A stretch of 10,441 nt of DNA. Origin: Clostridiales bacterium. GTDB taxonomy: Bacteria; Bacillota; Clostridia; Christensenellales; Aristaeellaceae. A model generated the notes under the pieces. The model was not told the origin of the DNA and did no database searches. It saw only the letters and a program-made list of their open reading frames with translations. A program made the translations under genes and the position numbers. Position 1 is the first letter of the stretch. Each line of letters opens with the position of its first letter. Shown piece by piece: positions 6,953 through 10,441 of the stretch. The stretch lies in the NCBI GenBank assembly GCA_012522875.1, contig JAAYJP010000076.1, forward strand, positions 1 through 10,441. Reading direction: 5' to 3'.

Positions 6953-7656
6953 TGTCCTATTGCGTAGAATGCGGGGTAAAACTGGCGGCCTCGGAGCCCA
7001 GGTGCCCGCTGTGCCAGACCCCTGTGAACAATCCAAACCAGCCTGTGTGCGAACTGGAGGATTCCTCCCACCCCCAGGCCATCGAGGAGGCCATCAGCCG
7101 TATGGACCGGGGCTATGCCCGGCAGTTGTCCCTGGTATTCCTTTTGATTCCGATCCTGACGGTGCTGATCATTGACCTGATAGACGCCGGCATCCCCTGG
7201 TCGCCCTATGTGGTGGGCGCTTTGGTGATGGGCTACTGCTTTTTCGCCTTTCCGCTGCTGTTTCGCTTCACCCGGCCCTATGTGTATATTGTGGTGGACG
7301 TACTGGCGCTTTTGGGTTTCCTGTTGCTTGTCGCGTGGATGGGTAACGGGATCTCCTGGTATCTGAGCCTGGTGCTGCCGGTCATCCTCCTGGTGGGGGT
7401 AGCCACGCTGCTCATCATCCTGGCCCTCAGGCGCCGGGAGATGAAGCGGCTCTACCGGGCAGCGCTGTCGGCAGCGCTGTTCGCCCTGGCGCTGGTTGGC
7501 CTTGAGATCATCATCGACCTGAACGCCTGGAACCAGGCGCATCTGGGCTGGTCGGTGTACGCAGCCATTCCCCTTGCGGTCATCGCGCTGATGCTGGCAG
7601 GGCTGGAGCAGAACCACGAGCTGAAGGAAGCGGTGCGCAAACGCCTGTTCCTGTAA
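6952..7656 (+). CDS. Zinc-ribbon membrane protein (DUF6320-like)
   Basis: The 234-residue protein starts with a four-cysteine zinc ribbon (Cys4, Cys7, Cys18, Cys21; CVEC...CPLC). A polar linker (to about residue 60) and six hydrophobic segments follow, beginning at LSLVFLLIPILTVLIID and ending with VYAAIPLAVIALMLAG. From memory it fits DUF6320, a family of unknown function found next to alcohol-acetyltransferase-like genes in Clostridia. The start ATG shares its A with the upstream TAA, and GGAGGG lies within the end of the acyltransferase gene. Very tight coupling suggests it works with that enzyme, perhaps as a membrane partner; this is inference. No terminator follows, and the murB promoter begins 11 bases after the stop. 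Confidence 0.85.
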   Translation: MSYCVECGVKLAASEPRCPLCQTPVNNPNQPVCELEDSSHPQAIEEAISRMDRGYARQLSLVFLLIPILTVLIIDLIDAGIPWSPYVVGALVMGYCFFAFPLLFRFTRPYVYIVVDVLALLGFLLLVAWMGNGISWYLSLVLPVILLVGVATLLIILALRRREMKRLYRAALSAALFALALVGLEIIIDLNAWNQAHLGWSVYAAIPLAVIALMLAGLEQNHELKEAVRKRLFL

Positions 7657-7666
7657 AATATGGCGC

Positions 7667-7695
7667 TTGTTTTAACTTTTAAGACATGCTATAAT
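7667..7695 (+). promoter_or_regulatory. Strong promoter of the murB-whiA-crh-like operon
   Basis: TTGTTT (7667-7672) and TATAAT (7690-7695) are 17 bases apart, and the -10 also has the extension TGC (7687-7689). The AT-rich spacer contrasts with the surrounding GC-rich DNA. Transcription would start near 7702, leaving a leader of about 17 bases with GGAGG. No terminator separates it from the upstream unit, so read-through is possible. Confidence 0.8.
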
Positions 7696-7718
7696 ACATT
7701 GATATTCGGAGGATACCC

Positions 7719-8636
7719 ATGACAAGGGACGACCGGGCGGCCTGGCAGGTTCTCTGCCAGGACCGTTTTCAGGCGGGTGTACCGCTTTCCCGCTATACGG
7801 CCATCAGGACCGGGGGCCCTGCCAAATGGCTGCTGGACGCCCGGGATGAGAGCGAAATCGCCAGCGCCCTGGGCCTGGCCAGGCGCCTGGGAATTCCCAC
7901 CCTGATGATGGGCTGCGGGTCCAATTTGCTGATTTCGGACCACGGCTTTGACGGGCTGGTGGTGCGCCTGGGGCCGGGCTTCAACCGGATGACTGCCGCC
8001 GGTCTGTGCGTCAGGGCCCAGGCAGGGGCAACGCTCAAGGCAGTCGCCTGTTTCGCGGCGGACCGGAACCTGTCGGGCCTGTCCTTCGCCGCAGGTATCC
8101 CGGGCTCCCTGGGCGGTGCCTGCTACATGAATGCCGGAGCCTTTGGCGGTGAGATGGCCCAGACCATCACCTTCCTGGACTGCCTGGATCCGGAGGGCCG
8201 CCGCCTCACAGTGACGGTTGGCCAGGCGGCATTCGGCTACCGGCACAGCCGGATGATGGAAGAAGGCCTGATCGTGCTGGGGGCCGAACTCAGGCTTCAG
8301 CCCGGGCACAAGGAGGAACTCTACCGCCAGATGCGGGAGTACCAGGCCTGCCGGCTGGAAAAGCAGCCCCTCACCTACCCTTCGGCCGGTTCCTTCTTCA
8401 AGCGGCCTGCCGGGCTGTTCGCGGGAAAGCTCATTGAAGAGGCAGGGCTCAAGGGGCTGACCGTGGGCAAGGCCCAGGTGAGCGGGAAGCACGCAGGCTT
8501 CCTCATCAACCTGGGAGGCGCCACCACGGCGGACTTCCTGGCCCTCAAGAGCGAGGTCCAGCGCCGGGTGATGGCGGCCTCAGGCGTGATGCTGGAACCC
8601 GAGGTGCGCATCATCCCGGAGGAGGCCGGCAAGTGA
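7719..8636 (+). CDS. murB: UDP-N-acetylenolpyruvoylglucosamine reductase MurB
   Basis: MurB is the cytoplasmic FAD enzyme that reduces UDP-GlcNAc-enolpyruvate to UDP-MurNAc with NADPH, the second committed step of peptidoglycan synthesis. The 305-residue length fits the type II enzymes of Gram-positives. Visible motifs are YTAIRTGGPA (26-35) and MGCGSNLLISD (64-74) in the FAD-binding domain, GIPGSLGGACYMNAGAFGGE (126-145), YRHS with Arg175, PSAGSFFKRP with the proton-donor Ser225, KHAGFLIN (257-264), and LEPEVRII with the catalytic Glu295. The start ATG has GGAGG six bases upstream. It overlaps whiA by four bases (GTGA), so the two are translationally coupled. All key residues are present, so it should be active. 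Confidence 0.97.
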   Translation: MTRDDRAAWQVLCQDRFQAGVPLSRYTAIRTGGPAKWLLDARDESEIASALGLARRLGIPTLMMGCGSNLLISDHGFDGLVVRLGPGFNRMTAAGLCVRAQAGATLKAVACFAADRNLSGLSFAAGIPGSLGGACYMNAGAFGGEMAQTITFLDCLDPEGRRLTVTVGQAAFGYRHSRMMEEGLIVLGAELRLQPGHKEELYRQMREYQACRLEKQPLTYPSAGSFFKRPAGLFAGKLIEEAGLKGLTVGKAQVSGKHAGFLINLGGATTADFLALKSEVQRRVMAASGVMLEPEVRIIPEEAGK

Positions 8637-9589
8637 GTTTCACCCAGGAGGTCAAAGCCGAGCTGGTGGGCATTCCGCAGGACAGGGAGTGCTGTGCCCG
8701 GGCGGAACTGGCAGCCCTCACCCGGGGGGCCTCCTTCCTGAATGTGTCAGGCGGCCGGGGTTTTTCCCTGCGCTACCGGACAGAAAACCCGGCGGTTCTG
8801 CGCCGCATCCTGGTGCTCCTGAAGGCAGGCGGAGCCATTGAGGACAAGCCCAGGCTGCTGGTACAAAGGCGTTTTGGGTCACGCAGGCTCTATATCCTGG
8901 CGCTCTCCCATGCGGACAGCCGCCGGGCGCTGAAGGACCAGGGGATGTTGGCCGAGGATGAGCAGGGGGAGGAGATGTTCCGCCCCCCTTCCCGCCAGGT
9001 GACCAGGCGCAGCTGCTGCCGCCGGGCCTATGTCAGGGGCGCGTTTCTGGCTTCCGGCTTTATCGCCGATCCCCGCGGGCGCTACCATGCGGAGTGGGTG
9101 CTGCCGGATGAGGCGCAGGCCCGCCACCTGCAGAGGGTTCTGGGCCACCTGGGCCTGATGGGTCGGGTCAGCCAGCGGCGCGGGCAGGGCGTGCTTTACC
9201 TGAAAGAAGGCGACGAGCTGTCCGAGCTGCTAAAACTCATGGAAGCTTTCCGGGCGGTGATGTCCTTTGAGAACCAGCGCGCGGAAAAGAGCCTGAAAGC
9301 GCATGCCATCCGCGCTTTCAACTGCGACCAGGGCAACCTGGGGCGGCAGCTGGCGGCGGGGAGCCTGCAGACGGCTGCCATTGAGAAGATCTCACTGGCG
9401 CGTGGGCTGGGTTCACTCCCCCGGGCTTTGGAGAACCTGGCCCGGCTGCGCCTGGCCAGGCCGGAGGCTTCGCTGGAAGAACTGGGGAAGATGCTCATCC
9501 CCCCTTTGGGCAAGTCCGGTGTGCAGCACCGCATGCGAAGGCTTGTCCAGCTGGCTGAGGATATGGGGGACGAAGATGTGCGTGAATAA
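8633..9589 (+). CDS. whiA: DNA-binding protein WhiA
   Basis: WhiA is a conserved Gram-positive protein joining a degenerate LAGLIDADG homing-endonuclease fold to a C-terminal helix-turn-helix. It governs sporulation genes in Streptomyces and influences division and chromosome segregation in Bacillus. The 318-residue product shows the N-terminal MSFTQEVKAEL and CCARAEL (20-26), the homing-endonuclease-like part (CCRRAYVRGAFLASG.I, 128-144), NCDQGN (230-235), and the C-terminal signature PEASLEELG...PPLGKSGVQHR (277-300). The GTG start lies inside the murB stop (GTGA), with GGAGGAGG seven bases upstream. Length and motifs are normal. Here it follows murB directly, without the rapZ and yvcK genes that often separate them. 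Confidence 0.96.
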   Translation: MSFTQEVKAELVGIPQDRECCARAELAALTRGASFLNVSGGRGFSLRYRTENPAVLRRILVLLKAGGAIEDKPRLLVQRRFGSRRLYILALSHADSRRALKDQGMLAEDEQGEEMFRPPSRQVTRRSCCRRAYVRGAFLASGFIADPRGRYHAEWVLPDEAQARHLQRVLGHLGLMGRVSQRRGQGVLYLKEGDELSELLKLMEAFRAVMSFENQRAEKSLKAHAIRAFNCDQGNLGRQLAAGSLQTAAIEKISLARGLGSLPRALENLARLRLARPEASLEELGKMLIPPLGKSGVQHRMRRLVQLAEDMGDEDVRE

Positions 9590-9609
9590 TAAAGAAAGGC
9601 GGTGTTTCC

Positions 9610-9882
9610 ATGATCACCCGGCAGGTTGTCCTGGGCGGGGAACTGCCGTTTTCCGCCACGCGGCTCAGGCTCCTGGCTGATACAGCCAGCAGCTACCGCG
9701 CGCGCGTCCTGATCAAGCAGGGCCCCAACACCTATAACGGCAAGTCCCTTCTGGGCCTGTTGGCCCTGGCCCGCACCCGTCAAAGGGAGATCACCGTGCT
9801 GGTGGAGGGCGAGGAGGAAGGAAGGGCGGCAAGCCATCTGTGCGCGCTGTTTGCCGGTGAAAAACCATCCGCTCAGGCTTAA
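9610..9882 (+). CDS. Crh-like HPr paralogue (Ser15, Ser46)
   Basis: The 90-residue protein has HPr length and fold pattern. The segment TASSYRARV.I aligns with 'TASKYDADVNL', YNGKSLLGLLALA with 'VNLKSIMGVMSLG', and ITVLVEGEEEGRAASHL with the last strand and helix. Counting from the ATG, residue 15 is Ser where HPr has its phosphorylated His, and residues 17 and 18 are Thr and Arg instead of Arg and Pro, so PTS phosphotransfer should be impossible. Ser46, the target of HPr kinase, is kept (GKS). This is the pattern of Bacillus Crh, which has Gln15 and Ser46 and lies directly after whiA (yvcL), as here. It is probably a regulatory paralogue. The gap to whiA is 20 bases, with AAAGGCGG as ribosome site. 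Confidence 0.85.
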   Translation: MITRQVVLGGELPFSATRLRLLADTASSYRARVLIKQGPNTYNGKSLLGLLALARTRQREITVLVEGEEEGRAASHLCALFAGEKPSAQA

Positions 9883-9901
9883 GGTTGCCCTGGGACCTCA
9901 A

Positions 9902-9932
9902 ATATGGCAAATCCGTTGACACTTTGTCATAT
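9902..9932. promoter_or_regulatory. Inverted repeat overlapping the promoter of the last gene
   Basis: ATATGGCAAA (9902-9911) and TTTGTCATAT (9923-9932) are inverted copies with one mismatch (a G-T pair), 11 bases apart. Inside it TGACA-CTT-TGTCA (9917-9929) is a second, perfect, shorter inverted repeat that includes most of the -35 hexamer. Half-sites about two helical turns apart over a -35 suggest a repressor site, but no regulator is identified. Confidence 0.4.
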
Positions 9933-9944
9933 TCCTGTTATAAA
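9916..9944 (+). promoter_or_regulatory. Sigma-A promoter of the terminal partial gene
   Basis: TTGACA (9916-9921) and TATAAA (9939-9944) are separated by 17 bases, a near-consensus promoter. Transcription would start near 9951, giving a leader of about 44 bases before the ATG at 9995. It separates this gene from the murB operon, although no terminator is seen in between. Confidence 0.75.
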
Positions 9945-9994
9945 TGAGGCAGAATCCAGGCATCAAGCGCGCGTCGTGCGAAAGGATGATCACA

Positions 9995-10441
9995 ATGTCG
10001 AACACAAAGAAGGCTGATCCCTACCGCAGGCTGCTGAAATGGACCATCATCCTGCTGGTGCTGCTGGCGCTTCTGGCCACAGCCTATGTTTTGATGGATA
10101 AATACCAGCAGGGGGAGCGGGACCGGGCAGCCCTGAGGATCGAAGAAGAAAACCAGGCCTTGATTGAGGACTATAACCAGCGCCTGGCGGCGTTCCGGGA
10201 GAGCCACCAGACGACCGGCGAGGTACGCGCCTGGCCCGCGCCAAAGGAGAGCGGCTGGGATGTGCTGGATGTGAGCGATTTCCCCGTTGCGGCTGAAAAG
10301 GAGGCGGCGGTCACCCGGGAAGAACTGCTTCTGGGCGGCTTGCTTTTGGTCAACCGCTGGCACGCCATGCCGGCGGACTTCACCCTGGCGGAGCCCCAGC
10401 TGAAGTCCATCGGGACGGAGACCAGCTTCCGCGTGGGAGTC
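9995..10441 (+). CDS. Membrane-anchored protein, probable M15/VanY-type D,D-carboxypeptidase, 5' part only
   Basis: The first 149 residues are present and the frame continues past the window. The product has a basic N-terminus, one hydrophobic anchor (about residues 15-34), a charged coiled-coil-like helix (about 36-68) and then an extracellular part. LLLVNRWHAMPADF (116-129) resembles the 'LVLVNxxxPLPxDY' entry into VanY/DacB-like M15 peptidases that trim D-Ala from peptidoglycan stem peptides. The zinc-binding motifs would lie downstream and cannot be checked, so the family is an inference from this block. ATG 9995 is preferred over the in-frame ATG 9986 because AAAGG is a proper nine bases away. 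Its promoter and the inverted repeat upstream suggest separate control from the murB operon. Confidence 0.65.
   Translation, partial: MSNTKKADPYRRLLKWTIILLVLLALLATAYVLMDKYQQGERDRAALRIEEENQALIEDYNQRLAAFRESHQTTGEVRAWPAPKESGWDVLDVSDFPVAAEKEAAVTREELLLGGLLLVNRWHAMPADFTLAEPQLKSIGTETSFRVGV

Noticed and set aside
6697..7617. 306-residue minus-strand ORF opposite the zinc-ribbon protein gene
   Set aside because: It is a His/Gln/Arg-rich shadow of a membrane protein gene and has no motif.
9883..9900. Possible terminator after the Crh-like gene (AGGT..CCC.GGG.ACCT)
   Set aside because: The stem has an internal bulge and there is no T-tract.

Overview
The window looks like a stretch of chromosome from a high-GC member of the Bacillota, most likely Clostridia. 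The support is murB followed by whiA and an HPr/Crh-like gene, Gram-positive style Shine-Dalgarno sites (AAGGAG, GGAGG), consensus sigma-A promoters, and an acyltransferase plus zinc-ribbon membrane protein pair of a kind I associate with Clostridia. The order or genus is not resolved; this placement is inference.

Layout. Positions 1-431 (minus) hold the 5' part of a secreted C69-family dipeptidase gene. It is divergent from a PfpI/DJ-1 family gene (602-1114, plus), and the shared spacer has a clear promoter for the dipeptidase and a small palindrome near the PfpI gene. A gene-poor stretch of about 1.3 kb follows (1115-2442). It contains only a doubtful 84-residue minus-strand ORF, several hairpins and a striking minus-strand promoter whose spacer is a perfect palindrome. 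Next is an EamA-type membrane transporter (2443-3297, minus) with its own promoter.

Positions 3762-7656 (plus) form a tight four-gene unit behind an extended -10 promoter: an AEC-family permease, an HSL-type alpha/beta hydrolase, a condensation-domain-like O-acyltransferase (HxxxDG), and a zinc-ribbon protein with six membrane segments (DUF6320-like). The last three are practically contiguous or overlapping and suggest a membrane-linked acyl-ester metabolism module whose substrate is unknown. This is the best candidate here for an uncharacterised system.

Positions 7667-9882 (plus) form a second operon with a near-perfect promoter: murB (peptidoglycan precursor reductase), whiA (overlapping murB by 4 bases) and a Crh-like HPr paralogue with Ser15 in place of the catalytic His15 but with Ser46 kept. 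The rapZ and yvcK genes that commonly sit between murB and whiA are missing. The window ends in the 5' part of a membrane-anchored protein (9995 onward), probably a D,D-carboxypeptidase of the M15/VanY type, with its own strong promoter overlapped by inverted repeats.
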